A stretch of DNA of 64,000 bases from an uncultured Bellilinea sp. (GTDB taxonomy: Bacteria; Chloroflexota; Anaerolineae; Anaerolineales; Anaerolineaceae), in NCBI GenBank assembly GCA_938040735.1, contig CALHYE010000009.1:1-64000 (forward strand). The letters run 5' to 3'. The translations under genes and the position numbers were made by a program. Positions within the stretch are counted from its first letter, which is position 1, and the number at the start of each line of letters is the position of its first letter. The notes beneath the pieces are model-generated. The model saw nothing but the letters and a program-made list of their open reading frames with translations. It was not told the origin of the DNA and did no database searches. Positions 33,886-43,001 of this stretch are shown one piece after another.

Positions 33886-36048
33886 TTAAGCCGGATTGAT
33901 CTCCACATCAGCCTGCCGGCGGAGGGACTCCACCGCTGCAAAACCGGTTCGGGTCACGCCCAGCAAGTGATCGTACGGAATCGGCGGCGAGCCGCCCTGC
34001 CGGACTGCCCGCACAAATGCCTGCCACAAGGCCTGATGACCCTTATCCTGCCGCAAGTGAGCGGTGAATTTCTGCCGCTTTCCATTCTGAACCAATTCAA
34101 GGGAACGAAAATCCTCCAGTACTGCCACCCGCCCGCCGCAGAAAACCTCCACCCGTTCTTTCGGAAAACCCTTATCCCCATTAGCCAGATAGGATACGCT
34201 GCCAATTGAGCCGTCTTCAAAGGTCAAGGTCATGCTCACATTATCCTGCCGGTAGCGCGCTCCATCCGGCAAGCCGACCGTCCGCACCCGAATGGGCGGT
34301 TTACCCACCAGAAAGGTCAGGTAATCAAGAAAATGACAGCCCTCACCGATGATCCGACCGCCGCCCTGCTGCGGATCATGCAGCCAGTGGGTTAAGGGGA
34401 GATAACCGGCATTCACTCGATATTGAATGAACAACGGTTCACGCCGGTCAGATAAAAATTCGGCTAATTTCTGGGAAAACGGTGCAAATCGGCGGTTAAA
34501 GCCCACCGTCAGCATTGCCGGCGGCTGATGCATCAGCAATTCTTGAACGGCATCGAGTTCTTCCGGAGTAATTGCCAGCGGCTTTTCACAAAACACATGC
34601 TGACCGGACTGTAAAGCCCGTATTACTTGCCGGGCGTGATGTTGATGACGGGTTAGAATGGCAACCAATTGGATCTGCGGATTGCCGAGAATATCGCTTT
34701 CTTGCGAACTGGCAAACTCAAAGCCGTACCGTTCGGCGGCATGACGGGCGCTTAATCCGCTGGCAGTGGCAATCCCAACTTTTTGCACCCCGCCGGTTTT
34801 TTGCACCACCGGTAAAAACACCGCCGCCGCATAATTGCCGGCGCCCAGCACCCCCAGCCGCGGCAGTCCTTCCAGGGGTGCGGTTTGCGGTCTCAACTCG
34901 ACACGGCGCGCAGGTTCAGTAAATCCCTCGCCTTCGGGGTAGGTCAAGAGAACGCCCAAAAAGGATTGACGGCTCTTCCCGCTGATCAGGTCATAAGCCG
35001 CGGCGGCTTGGTCAATCGGAAAGCGGTGAGTGATCAGCGCTTTTACATCTAACTTTCCGCTGGCAAGCAGGTCAACAACCGCCTGCAAATTCCTGCCCTC
35101 CGTCCAGCGCACATACCCAAAGGGGTAATCCACGCCGCTTTCCTCGTACTGCGGGTCATAGCGCCCCGGCCCATACGAGCGCGAGACGACGAATTGCAGT
35201 TCTTTTTCATAATAAATCTTGCGCGGCAAGGACAGACCGACGGCTCCGACCGCAATGATCTTACCGCGTTCGCGCGCCAGCACACCGGCCAATTCAGCCG
35301 GGTCGCTGCTGGGAGTATCGGCGCAGATCAAGACCGCATCAAAACCGCGCCCCTCCGTCAACGAACGGCCGCTTTCCTCCGCCGCGGAACGCTCCACGGC
35401 GACGGCGCCCATTTGCTCCGCCAGTGCAATGCGTTGCGGTTCTAAATCCACACCAAAAACCGAACAACCTGCTGCGCGGGCAATCCCAACGCTGAGCAGT
35501 CCCAACAACCCCAACCCAATCACCGCAATCCGCTCGCCGATTTGCGCCTCGGCCAGTCGAAAGCCGTGCAATGCAATCGCCCCCAAAGTAGTGAACGCGG
35601 CGCTTTCAAAATCCACCTGCTCCGGCAAGACTGCCAGCAAGCGCTTGGGGACAACAACATACTCCGCATGGACGGCATATCCCCCGCCAGCGCATGCCAC
35701 CCGGTCACCCGGTTTAATTCCCTCCACGCCTTCCCCCACTGCCACAACCGTGCCGGCCGAGGAATAACCCAATGCCATCGGTTGATCCAACCGGTTGAAA
35801 ACCGCTTCGAGGGTGGTCAAGACCCCTTCGCGGCGGGCTTTGTCCAACACCTGACGGACCAGATCGGGCCGAGAGCGCGCTTTGCCGAGCAGGCTCTTAC
35901 CGGCAAAGTCCACCACCATCCGTTCGGTACCGGCAGAGATTAGTGAAACCGCGTTGCGTACCAGCGCCGAGCCGGGTTTTGGCGTTGGCAGCGGCACCTC
36001 CACAACGACGGCTTTGCCATCCCGCAGGTTTTGCAGCAACTGCTTCAT
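33886..36048 (-). CDS. Bi-domain oxidoreductase: zinc-type alcohol dehydrogenase plus Gfo/Idh/MocA
   Basis: A 720-residue fusion. The N-terminal half is a medium-chain dehydrogenase (GYSSAGTVVAVGEGV, GDRVACAGGGYAVHAEYV, VIGLGLLGLLSVGIAR near 175), but it lacks the obvious zinc-ligand pattern of true ADHs. From about 380 the second half is Gfo/Idh/MocA (RLGVLGAGNYAAAVFLPV, FCEKPLAI, GEGCHFLDYLTFL). Fusions of this kind are typical of surface-polysaccharide clusters and are thought to make dehydrogenated or epimerised sugars, though no reaction is known to me. It is encoded next to the heparinase-like gene, which is common for the pair. Confidence 0.87.
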   Translation of the reverse strand: MKQLLQNLRDGKAVVVEVPLPTPKPGSALVRNAVSLISAGTERMVVDFAGKSLLGKARSRPDLVRQVLDKARREGVLTTLEAVFNRLDQPMALGYSSAGTVVAVGEGVEGIKPGDRVACAGGGYAVHAEYVVVPKRLLAVLPEQVDFESAAFTTLGAIALHGFRLAEAQIGERIAVIGLGLLGLLSVGIARAAGCSVFGVDLEPQRIALAEQMGAVAVERSAAEESGRSLTEGRGFDAVLICADTPSSDPAELAGVLARERGKIIAVGAVGLSLPRKIYYEKELQFVVSRSYGPGRYDPQYEESGVDYPFGYVRWTEGRNLQAVVDLLASGKLDVKALITHRFPIDQAAAAYDLISGKSRQSFLGVLLTYPEGEGFTEPARRVELRPQTAPLEGLPRLGVLGAGNYAAAVFLPVVQKTGGVQKVGIATASGLSARHAAERYGFEFASSQESDILGNPQIQLVAILTRHQHHARQVIRALQSGQHVFCEKPLAITPEELDAVQELLMHQPPAMLTVGFNRRFAPFSQKLAEFLSDRREPLFIQYRVNAGYLPLTHWLHDPQQGGGRIIGEGCHFLDYLTFLVGKPPIRVRTVGLPDGARYRQDNVSMTLTFEDGSIGSVSYLANGDKGFPKERVEVFCGGRVAVLEDFRSLELVQNGKRQKFTAHLRQDKGHQALWQAFVRAVRQGGSPPIPYDHLLGVTRTGFAAVESLRRQADVEINPA

Positions 36049-36059
36049 GGGCGGTTGGC

Positions 36060-37598
36060 CTAGCGGGCGTAATCTACGGCCCGCGTTTCACGGATCACGG
36101 TCACTTTAATCTGACCGGGGTACTGCATGGTTTCTTCGATCTTCTTGGCAATATCCCGCGCCAGGCGGGTGGCGGCCAGGTCGTCAATATCTTCCGGGCG
36201 GACGATGATCCGAACTTCCCGCCCGGCCTGTATGGCGTAACTCTGGCTGACACCCTTGAAAGAATTGGCAATTTCTTCCAGCGCCCGCAGGCGTTTGATA
36301 TATTGCTCCAGATCTTCGCGGCGGGCGCCCGGTCGAGCGCCGGAGATTGCATCCGCTGCCTCAACGATAATCGCCTCTACCGTTTCCTGTTCAACTTCAT
36401 GATGATGCGAGGCAATGATGTTGACAACCCTTGCAGGGACGCCGTAGCGCTTGGCAAATTCCGCCCCAATCATGGCGTGAGTGCCGTCGGTATTGTGATC
36501 CATGGCTTTGCCCAAATCGTGCAGTAAGCCGCCCATCCGGCAAATATCCACATCCGCGCCCAGTTCCGCAGCTAACACCGCCGAGAGTTTTGCCACCTCA
36601 ACCGCATGGGCTAATTGATTCTGACCGTAAGAGGTGCGGTACTTCAAACGGCCTAAAACTTTGAGGACTTCAGGGTGAAGCCCGGTTACGCCAGCATCGT
36701 AGGCGGCCTGCTCGCCGGCTTCGATGATGCTCTTATCCACCTCTTTCTGTTCTTCACCAAGCACTTTTTCAATATGGGCCGGGTGGATGCGTCCATCCAC
36801 AATCAGGCGTTCCAGCGCCCGCCGGGCAACCTCCCGCCTGACCGGATCAAAACAGGAAATGGTCACCGCTTCGGGGGTGTCATCCACAATCACATCCACG
36901 CCGGCGGCCTGCTCAAAAGCGCGGATGTTGCGCCCGTTTCGCCCCACAATGCGCCCCTTCATTTCCTCATTCGGCAGGGAAATAACGGAAGTGGTCACGC
37001 TCACCACATGATCGGAAGCCACCCGCTGGATGGACTCGGCGATTAATTCCCGCGCGCGCTTCTCGCCTTCGGCACGGGCTTCAGCCTCAATTTGACGGAT
37101 GATCCGCGCCATATCTGCCCGGGCTTCTTTTTCAGCCTCCTGAAGCAACACCACGCGAGCCTCTTCCACGGACATTTGAGCGATGCGCTGCAATTCCGCC
37201 ATTTGCTGCTCATACATTTTTTCAATTTCATTCAGGCGTTTATCCACTGCCGACTGACGCTTGTTGACCGCCTGTTCCCGCTGTTCCAGGCGTTCAAACC
37301 GCTGATCGAGTTCGGCCCGTCGTTTTTGCAAGCGGTCTTCTTCGCGGTTGATTTCCATGCGGCGGCGGTTGATTTCCGCCTCGGCTTCCTGCAAGGCTTT
37401 CAAGGCTCGATCCTTGGCTTCCAGTTCGATCTCGCGCGCTTTTTCGTTGGCCTGCAACAGAACAGAATCCGCTTTATTTTGCTGATCTTTTTTGAATTTT
37501 TCGGCGAGGTAGCGGGTCAACCAATAAGCCACTCCCGCTAAAATCACCACATCCACCAGCAAAATCAACACCAATGTTTCCAGTCCAAATTGTCCCAT
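36060..37598 (-). CDS. rny: Ribonuclease Y
   Basis: A 512-residue RNase Y, the membrane endonuclease that starts bulk mRNA decay in many bacteria lacking RNase E. It has an N-terminal membrane helix (about 6-24), a long coiled coil (about 30-190), a KH domain with GRIVGRNGRNIRAFE near 215-230, and an HD domain containing LLHDLGKAMDH (His-Asp metal site near 360) and ASHHHEV. The start at 37598 follows AAAGAGGA; the extra 27 codons to 37679 would overlap recX. The arrangement recX-rny is common in this type of bacterium. Confidence 0.95.
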   Translation of the reverse strand: MGQFGLETLVLILLVDVVILAGVAYWLTRYLAEKFKKDQQNKADSVLLQANEKAREIELEAKDRALKALQEAEAEINRRRMEINREEDRLQKRRAELDQRFERLEQREQAVNKRQSAVDKRLNEIEKMYEQQMAELQRIAQMSVEEARVVLLQEAEKEARADMARIIRQIEAEARAEGEKRARELIAESIQRVASDHVVSVTTSVISLPNEEMKGRIVGRNGRNIRAFEQAAGVDVIVDDTPEAVTISCFDPVRREVARRALERLIVDGRIHPAHIEKVLGEEQKEVDKSIIEAGEQAAYDAGVTGLHPEVLKVLGRLKYRTSYGQNQLAHAVEVAKLSAVLAAELGADVDICRMGGLLHDLGKAMDHNTDGTHAMIGAEFAKRYGVPARVVNIIASHHHEVEQETVEAIIVEAADAISGARPGARREDLEQYIKRLRALEEIANSFKGVSQSYAIQAGREVRIIVRPEDIDDLAATRLARDIAKKIEETMQYPGQIKVTVIRETRAVDYAR

Positions 37599-37620
37599 GT
37601 TCCAATTCCTCTTTCCAGAG

Positions 37621-38268
37621 TCAGGTTTCGGGCTGCTCAGTCTCCCTCTCGGAAGAGATGCGGCGAACAACCGGAGCAATCGTTCCGTAAGAAAAACCGC
37701 GGCGTGCTAAAAACGCCGTCAGCCGCTTGCGAAACACATCCGGCGGCAGGCTGATCAATCTTCGCGCATAACGAATTCCAGCCTGATAAGCCAGTTCACT
37801 CTCTTCCGCCAAGGGATGGAGCGCCTCTTCAATATGATCTTCTGAAACTCCCTTCTGCCTCAGTTCATAGCGCAGCAAACGGCGGCTGCGGGGTCGAAAG
37901 GTAATCCGGTTTTCCGTCCACAATCGCGCAAATTCGGAGTCGCCCAGCCAGCGTTCTGTCTTCAGTCGTTCAATGATTTCCTCAACCAAAGGTGGGTCGA
38001 ATCCTTTTTCCAGCAGTTTTCGACCAACTTCCGCTTCGGAACGCGGACGGAAACTCAGGTAATGGAGCGCCCGCTGATAGGCAACTTCGCGGGTTTCTTC
38101 CTGCTGAAGTGAACAAATCTTCTCTTCACTTAATGTCTGCCCAACCCGCAGCCAGGCTGCCACAATTCTGGAAAGCCCAAAAGCAAATTCCCCATCGAGG
38201 TACACATTCACTCGATTTGGATTACGCTTTTGCACCCTTAATGCCGTTATCTTACGCTCCGCCTTCAA
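37621..38268 (-). CDS. recX: Regulatory protein RecX
   Basis: A 215-residue RecX, an inhibitor and modulator of RecA filaments. Three-helix repeats are visible: REVAYQRALHYLSFRPRSEAEV, LEKGFDPPLVEEIIERLKTERWLGDSEFARLWTENR, and RRLLRYELRQKGVSEDHIEEAL. The start is TTG at 38268, because the preceding in-frame codon is a stop and no ATG is near. The ribosome site is weak. A promoter-like -10 lies about 390 bp upstream. Confidence 0.88.
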   Translation of the reverse strand: MKAERKITALRVQKRNPNRVNVYLDGEFAFGLSRIVAAWLRVGQTLSEEKICSLQQEETREVAYQRALHYLSFRPRSEAEVGRKLLEKGFDPPLVEEIIERLKTERWLGDSEFARLWTENRITFRPRSRRLLRYELRQKGVSEDHIEEALHPLAEESELAYQAGIRYARRLISLPPDVFRKRLTAFLARRGFSYGTIAPVVRRISSERETEQPET

Positions 38269-38802
38269 TCAACACCAGCCTGCCCGGAACAGCCTGAGAA
38301 GAACCAGTTTGTGCGGAGAAGGTATACGGATGTTACCGGGAGCGCGATTTAATATAAATTGATCAAAACGTTCTCATCCCTCACGAGGTTTTGGCGAAAT
38401 CGAAGCCCAATATCTTTTTTTCGACCTTCACCCCATCAAGCCCTCGCTTTAATTACACTGTTCCAGCGCAAACTACCATCTTTGGGTAATTTTCGCCTAA
38501 AATTCAAAGCGGTTGTCGCTCTCCGGCTTATCTATTGATCCCAAATCTCTCCCCATTGGAGAGAGAAAATCCAAACACAAACGGTATCTCCCCGCCACTG
38601 TCATGGGTATTCCTTGCTTCAATCATACCGGGCTGAGGGAGTTTCAAATTTCTTAACACATTATACATGATTTTTTAATATTGAAAACATTTTTGGTGGC
38701 ACAAATTCCCCACTCCAGCCAGCAATTGCTCTCGGCAAGTTTTCACAAGACCAGATAAAACCTTTGCCCAATGAATCATCAGTTGCAGCGGTAACTTTGC
38801 GG
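38269..38802. other. Long intergenic stretch with a possible unannotated transcript
   Basis: 534 bp between recX and the creatininase-like gene without a convincing protein gene. A TATAAT lies on the minus strand at 38665-38660 and a 7-bp hairpin (38546-38552 and 38558-38564) is seen downstream of it. The stretch may be a long recX leader or a small RNA. The sequence shows no tmRNA, RNase P or SRP RNA signature that I can recognise. Confidence 0.5.
38660..38665 (-). promoter_or_regulatory. -10 box in the recX upstream region
   Basis: TATAAT on the minus strand, preceded directly by TG and in an AT-rich stretch. A TTTTCA lies 16 bp upstream as a weak -35. Transcription would run toward recX. 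Confidence 0.45.
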
Positions 38803-39486
38803 CTAATCAAATTGCAGGAGAAGAAGGATATCCGCAAGCGCGGCATTGAACAATTCCTGCATTACTTCGGGTTGGGCAGAATAAGCCCCGCCAAAACTGC
38901 CGTCCCCATACAGCTGTCGCATTTGTTCAGCATTGGGCAAACCCTGATAAGCCGGCGGAATTTTCGAGCCTTGCGGGAGTTCAGCCACCTGAACAAAAGA
39001 AAAGGCTTCCAACCAGTTGGCATGGGCTGGTTTCAATTCATACTTTTCTGCCACAGCCTCCACACTGTGCGACTTCCACCACGCATACCAGGCGACTCTT
39101 AATTCCGGGAGTTCATTAGCCAATTCCACCAGCACATTCCGCGCCCCATCGTTACCGCCGTGACCGTTCAACACCAGCAAACGTCGAAATCCCTGATGAT
39201 AAACCGATCTGACGATGTCCTCAACGACTTGAATCAGGGTGCTGGTACGCAAACTAAGGGTGCCGGGATAGTCTAAAAAATAGGGAGAAACCCCAAAGTT
39301 GACGGGCGGCGCCACCAGCACACCGGTTCGTTCACTGGCAGCATCCGCAAGCGCAAGCGGGATACGCACATCCGTCAGCAAACTGAGGTAACCATGCTGT
39401 TCGCAGGCGCCTAAAACCACAATCAGGCGATCATCCTGCCGCAGGTAATTTTCCACATCCATCCAGTTCAGATCTTCTAGCCGCAT
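38803..39486 (-). CDS. Creatininase family amidohydrolase
   Basis: A 227-residue metal-dependent amidohydrolase of the creatininase/MftE group. The metal site is seen in LGACEQHG (Glu and His, about 26-33), TDVRIPLA (Asp, where the family has D-x-x-I) and LNGHGGNDGA near 110-119 (His, Asn). The family includes creatininase, the F420/mycofactocin protease MftE and riboflavin-pathway FAPy deformylases; the sequence does not choose among them. The start ATG has an AGGAGG site. It stands alone between recX and leuS. Confidence 0.85.
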   Translation of the reverse strand: MRLEDLNWMDVENYLRQDDRLIVVLGACEQHGYLSLLTDVRIPLALADAASERTGVLVAPPVNFGVSPYFLDYPGTLSLRTSTLIQVVEDIVRSVYHQGFRRLLVLNGHGGNDGARNVLVELANELPELRVAWYAWWKSHSVEAVAEKYELKPAHANWLEAFSFVQVAELPQGSKIPPAYQGLPNAEQMRQLYGDGSFGGAYSAQPEVMQELFNAALADILLLLQFD

Positions 39487-39549
39487 GTTACCTCCTTACG
39501 CAGGAAATGATTTCCGAGTATATCATTCTTTGAAAGATCCGGCTTAAGC

Positions 39550-39580
39550 GCGGCAGCGAAGCCGGACGCCTCGCTGCCGC
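39550..39580. terminator. GC-rich hairpin after leuS
   Basis: A perfect 10-bp stem (39550-39559 and 39571-39580) with an 11-base loop lies 36 nt beyond the leuS stop. No T-run follows on the minus strand, so it may be a processing or pause hairpin rather than a full terminator. Confidence 0.6.
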
Positions 39581-39615
39581 AAAATGAAGAGGGTCTCCTC
39601 CTTCGGCCGATAGAA

Positions 39616-42393
39616 TCAAACGACGATGTTCACCAACCTGCCGCGCACAAAGATGACCTGGCGCGGGCTGCGCCCTTCCAGATGGCGCTGAACGCCCTCG
39701 GTGGCCAAGGCTTTGGCTTTGGCTTCCTCCTCGGAGATGTTAACCGGCACTTGAATCCGGTCACGCACTTTTCCATTGACCTGCACCACCAGCGTAATTT
39801 CTTCCTCGCGGGCGGCATCTTCATCCACCACCGGCCAAGATTGGGTATGAACCGAATAGGGCTTTCCCAATCTCTCCCACAACTCCTCGCTGATGTGGGG
39901 GGCAACCGGCGCCAGCATCCGCAGGTAAATATCCACCGCCTCTTCCCAGGCTGGCGTGCCGTACGCGCCGGCCTGCTTGGCTTTGCTCATCTCATTGAGC
40001 AGTTCCATCAAAGCCGAAACAATCGTGTTGAATTCAAACTCACGGAAATCACGGGTCACCGACCGCAGGGTCTGATGAACCTTGCGGCGCAAGTTGCGGA
40101 TTACGGTTTCATCAACCGGTTTAGAGGCGGCCGGTTCCAGCGCCAGCGACCAGAGCCGCCGCAGCCAGCGGCTGGTGCCTTCAATCCCGCCGCTGCTCCA
40201 CGGGCCGCCCTGATCCCAGCGGGCAAAGAACATCAGGTAGGCGCGCACCGTATCCGCCCCATATGCCGCCACCAAATTATCCGGCGAAACCACATTTCCG
40301 CGGCTCTTTGACATTTTTTCGGAATCTTCGCCCAACACCATCCCCTGATTACGCAACTGCAGCATCGGCTCACCACCTTTGGTAATGCCCATATCGCGGC
40401 AGGCTTTGTGGAAGAAGCGCGTGTAAATCAAGTGCATTGTGGCATGTTCAATCCCGCCCGTGTAAGTGTCCACCGGCATCCAGTAGTCATATTCCTGCGG
40501 ATCGAACGGGCCTTCGTGATACCACGGGCTGAGGTAACGCAGGTGATACCAAGATGAACACATGAAGGTATCCATCGTGTCCGTTTCCCGTTCGGCTTCA
40601 TTGCCGCATTGCGGGCAGGTGGTTTTCCGCCAGGTTGGATGCAGTTTCAGTGGGCTTTCGCCGGTCGGTTTCCATTCCACATCTTCAGGCAGCAACACCG
40701 GCAGTTGATCTTCCGGCACCGGTACAATGCCGCAAGTCGGACAAAAGATGATGGGAATCGGAGCGCCCCAGTAGCGTTGACGGGAGATCAACCAATCGCG
40801 CAGCCGGTAATTAACCGCATACTTCCCCTTACCGATTTGCTCCAGCCAACGGGTCACTTCCGCTTTGGCGCGGTCGCCGGGCGTACCGCTAAACTCGGCG
40901 GAATTGATCATCATGCCATACTCGGCGTGGAACAAAATGTCCCGGTAGAACTCCACCTTCCACAGCATCTCCATCAAGGTGCGCGCCTCACGGACGGACG
41001 AGCGCAACTCCTTGCAGCGCGCCAGAATCCGCGTTTCGGCTTCGGGCGATTCCCATTCCCACATTCCATTTTCAAAAATGAACACCCAGCGCGAACCGAC
41101 AATTTCGTTCCAGTAACCACTGTTCAGGTGTTCCTTGGCAAGGTTCAAGTACGAATCAATCTGCCCGGATTGCAGGGTGACAAAAATGCCTTCGTCATTC
41201 TGATCAAAGGCAATTCCCGCATTGCTCAATGCCTCCGCAAAGCCGGATCGCATGGAAGCCGCCGGCGCAAAAGATTTTGCCAGACCATCCGGTCGGGCAA
41301 TGACCGGCAAAATAGGTAAGCCGTATTTCAATGCAAAGGCAAAATCGCGTTCATCATGCGCCGGCACTGCCATGATGGCGCCCGTGCCGTAGGTCATCAA
41401 CACATAATCGGCAATCCAGACCGGAATGCGGCGTCCATTGACCGGGTTGATCGCGAACCCGCCGGTGAAGACGCCGGTTTTTTCCTTATCGGCTGCCTCG
41501 CGTTGAATATCCGACTGACGCAAGGTTTGCTGAACATACGCCTCAACCGCAGGCCGTTGTTCATCCGAGGTCAGTTTCTCCACCAGGGGATGCTCTGGAG
41601 CCAGCACCATGAAGGTTGCCCCCCACAGCGTATCCGGGCGGGTAGTGAAAACTTCCAGCAAGTCGCCATCCTGAGTAGTGAAGTAAACCGCCGCCCCTTC
41701 GGACCGCCCAATCCAGTTGGTTTGCAGGGTGCGCACACGCTCCGGCCAGTCAATCCCGTCATAACGCAGCAGTTCCTCGGCATACTGGGTGGTCTTGAAG
41801 AACCACTGCTCCAGATTTTTCTTGATGACCGGCGTGCCGCACCGTTCACAGTGACGGTCTTCACCCCACACCTGCTCGCGCGCCAGGGTGGTATTGCAAT
41901 GCGGGCACCAGTCCACCGGCGACATTTTGCGATAAGCCAGCCCATGCTGATACAGTTTCAAGAAAAACCATTGGGTCCAGCGGTAATATTCGGGGTCTGA
42001 GCTGATGGCTTCCCGCCGCCAGTCGAACATGGCGCCCATACTGCGCAGTTGACGGCGCATATTTTCAATATTGCGGTAAGTCCACACTTTCGGGTGAATG
42101 TTGCGCTGAATGGCTGCGTTTTCAGCGGGCAAGCCAAAGGCATCAAACCCTATTGGAAAAAGCACATTGTAGCCTTGCATGCGCATGAAGCGCGCCCGCG
42201 CATCCGATGGGGTCATCGCATACCAGTGGCCGATGTGCAAATCACCGGAAGGGTAAGGAAGCATGGTGAGGGCATAGTGTTTTGGCCTGGACGGATCAAT
42301 ATTGGAATGATACAAACCGTCCTGTTCCCAACGCTGCTGCCATTTACTTTCAATTTCTCCCGGATTATACGCTGGTATCGGTGATGAATTCAT
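39616..42393 (-). CDS. leuS: Leucine-tRNA ligase
   Basis: A 925-residue class I synthetase that charges tRNA-Leu. The HIGH motif appears as HIGHWYAMTPSDARARF near 45, the editing domain lies at about 225-440, and the KMSKS motif (EKMSKSRGN) near 690. The C-terminal anticodon-binding and LeuS-specific domains are complete. The start is ATG at 42393 behind AGGAGAG; 13 more in-frame codons run into the leader and are not used. Expression is controlled by the T-box just upstream. Confidence 0.97.
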   Translation of the reverse strand: MNSSPIPAYNPGEIESKWQQRWEQDGLYHSNIDPSRPKHYALTMLPYPSGDLHIGHWYAMTPSDARARFMRMQGYNVLFPIGFDAFGLPAENAAIQRNIHPKVWTYRNIENMRRQLRSMGAMFDWRREAISSDPEYYRWTQWFFLKLYQHGLAYRKMSPVDWCPHCNTTLAREQVWGEDRHCERCGTPVIKKNLEQWFFKTTQYAEELLRYDGIDWPERVRTLQTNWIGRSEGAAVYFTTQDGDLLEVFTTRPDTLWGATFMVLAPEHPLVEKLTSDEQRPAVEAYVQQTLRQSDIQREAADKEKTGVFTGGFAINPVNGRRIPVWIADYVLMTYGTGAIMAVPAHDERDFAFALKYGLPILPVIARPDGLAKSFAPAASMRSGFAEALSNAGIAFDQNDEGIFVTLQSGQIDSYLNLAKEHLNSGYWNEIVGSRWVFIFENGMWEWESPEAETRILARCKELRSSVREARTLMEMLWKVEFYRDILFHAEYGMMINSAEFSGTPGDRAKAEVTRWLEQIGKGKYAVNYRLRDWLISRQRYWGAPIPIIFCPTCGIVPVPEDQLPVLLPEDVEWKPTGESPLKLHPTWRKTTCPQCGNEAERETDTMDTFMCSSWYHLRYLSPWYHEGPFDPQEYDYWMPVDTYTGGIEHATMHLIYTRFFHKACRDMGITKGGEPMLQLRNQGMVLGEDSEKMSKSRGNVVSPDNLVAAYGADTVRAYLMFFARWDQGGPWSSGGIEGTSRWLRRLWSLALEPAASKPVDETVIRNLRRKVHQTLRSVTRDFREFEFNTIVSALMELLNEMSKAKQAGAYGTPAWEEAVDIYLRMLAPVAPHISEELWERLGKPYSVHTQSWPVVDEDAAREEEITLVVQVNGKVRDRIQVPVNISEEEAKAKALATEGVQRHLEGRSPRQVIFVRGRLVNIVV

Positions 42394-42416
42394 ACCTCTC
42401 TCCTGTCTATGATTAA

Positions 42417-42672
42417 GCAAAAATCCCTTCATCCAAACAGGGACGAAGGGTTGCTCCGCGGTACCACCCTGATTGCCCGGGACAAAGCCGCTGGGCCTCT
42501 CAGAACGCGCTAACGGGCGAACCCGGCAACGGCTACTAAACGTTCACCGTTGCGGCCTGCTCCAATCGAGCCGACAGGCGAGTTCAGCCTCAGGCGCTCC
42601 GCTGACGCCTTGCCGGGCTCACACCTCTTTCTCCCGGCTCGCTGACGGATGGCTTACTACTCCTGCCATAGC
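42417..42672 (-). promoter_or_regulatory. T-box leader (leucine) upstream of leuS
   Basis: A T-box riboswitch that senses uncharged tRNA-Leu. The T-box core AGGGTGGTACCGCGG is on the minus strand at 42470-42456. The transcription terminator lies just after it: a stem of about 10 bp (CCCTTC.../...GAAGGG, 42450-42424) followed by ATTTTTG. Stem I shows an AGTAGTA segment near 42658-42652, a GAAC element and the codon CTC at 42582-42580 as the likely leucine specifier. Uncharged tRNA would stabilise the antiterminator and allow leuS expression. The 5' end is approximate. Confidence 0.93.
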
Positions 42673-42677
42673 CTTTC

Positions 42678-42712
42678 AAAAAACGAGCCGTGCCCGATTG
42701 CAACAACTCGTT
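42678..42712 (-). terminator. Terminator between tRNA-Ala(GGC) and the leuS T-box
   Basis: On the minus strand AACGAG and CTCGTT (42712-42707 and 42687-42682) form a stem extended by G-U pairs and are followed by a run of six T. It lies 7 nt after the tRNA 3' end and immediately before Stem I of the T-box. Confidence 0.7.
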
Positions 42713-42719
42713 TCTTGAG

Positions 42720-42792
42720 TGGACCCAGGGGGATTCGAACCCCCGGCCTTCTCAATGCCATTGAGACGCGCTCCCAACTGCGCTATGGGCCC
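42720..42792 (-). tRNA. tRNA-Ala (GGC)
   Basis: A complete cloverleaf on the minus strand: acceptor GGGCCCA/TGGGTCC with the G3-U70 wobble that identifies alanine tRNA, anticodon stem TCTCA/TGAGA, loop ATGGCAT (anticodon GGC), T arm GGGGG-TTCGAAT-CCCCC. Discriminator A, no encoded CCA. Confidence 0.96.
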
Positions 42793-42851
42793 ATGAAAAT
42801 ATTGCGGTTGTTAAGGAAAACTGACCTGTTTGCTTGGGGAACCCGCCCCAG

Positions 42852-42924
42852 TGGACCTGAGGGGATTCGAACCCCTGACCTCTTCAGTGCGATTGAAGCG
42901 CGCTCCCAACTGCGCTACAGGCCC
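42852..42924 (-). tRNA. tRNA-Ala (CGC)
   Basis: A complete cloverleaf on the minus strand: acceptor GGGCCTG/CAGGTCC with G3-U70, anticodon stem CTTCA/TGAAG, loop ATCGCAC (anticodon CGC), T arm AGGGG-TTCGAAT-CCCCT. It lies 59 bp upstream of the GGC isoacceptor, on the same strand. Confidence 0.96.
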
Positions 42925-42943
42925 CTTTATCGAGGGTGGTTGA

Positions 42944-42972
42944 ATTCTACCCGTAAGCCTTCAGTCTGTCAA
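42944..42972 (-). promoter_or_regulatory. Promoter of the tRNA-Ala pair
   Basis: TTGACA (42972-42967), 17 bp, TAGAAT (42949-42944) on the minus strand: one mismatch to the housekeeping consensus, 19 nt before the first tRNA. No other promoter is obvious between here and the leuS T-box. Confidence 0.85.
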
Positions 42973-43001
42973 GTTTAATTTTTGAAACGCTCAGGCGCGC
43001 C

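Noticed and set aside
38661..38846. 61-codon minus-strand frame after the creatininase-like gene
   Set aside because: It overlaps that gene out of frame, contains the promoter-like region and shows no recognisable family.
42424..42712. Taking the long plus-strand frames across the T-box region as genes
   Set aside because: The strand carries a full T-box RNA and a terminator, and the frames have no ribosome site or family resemblance.
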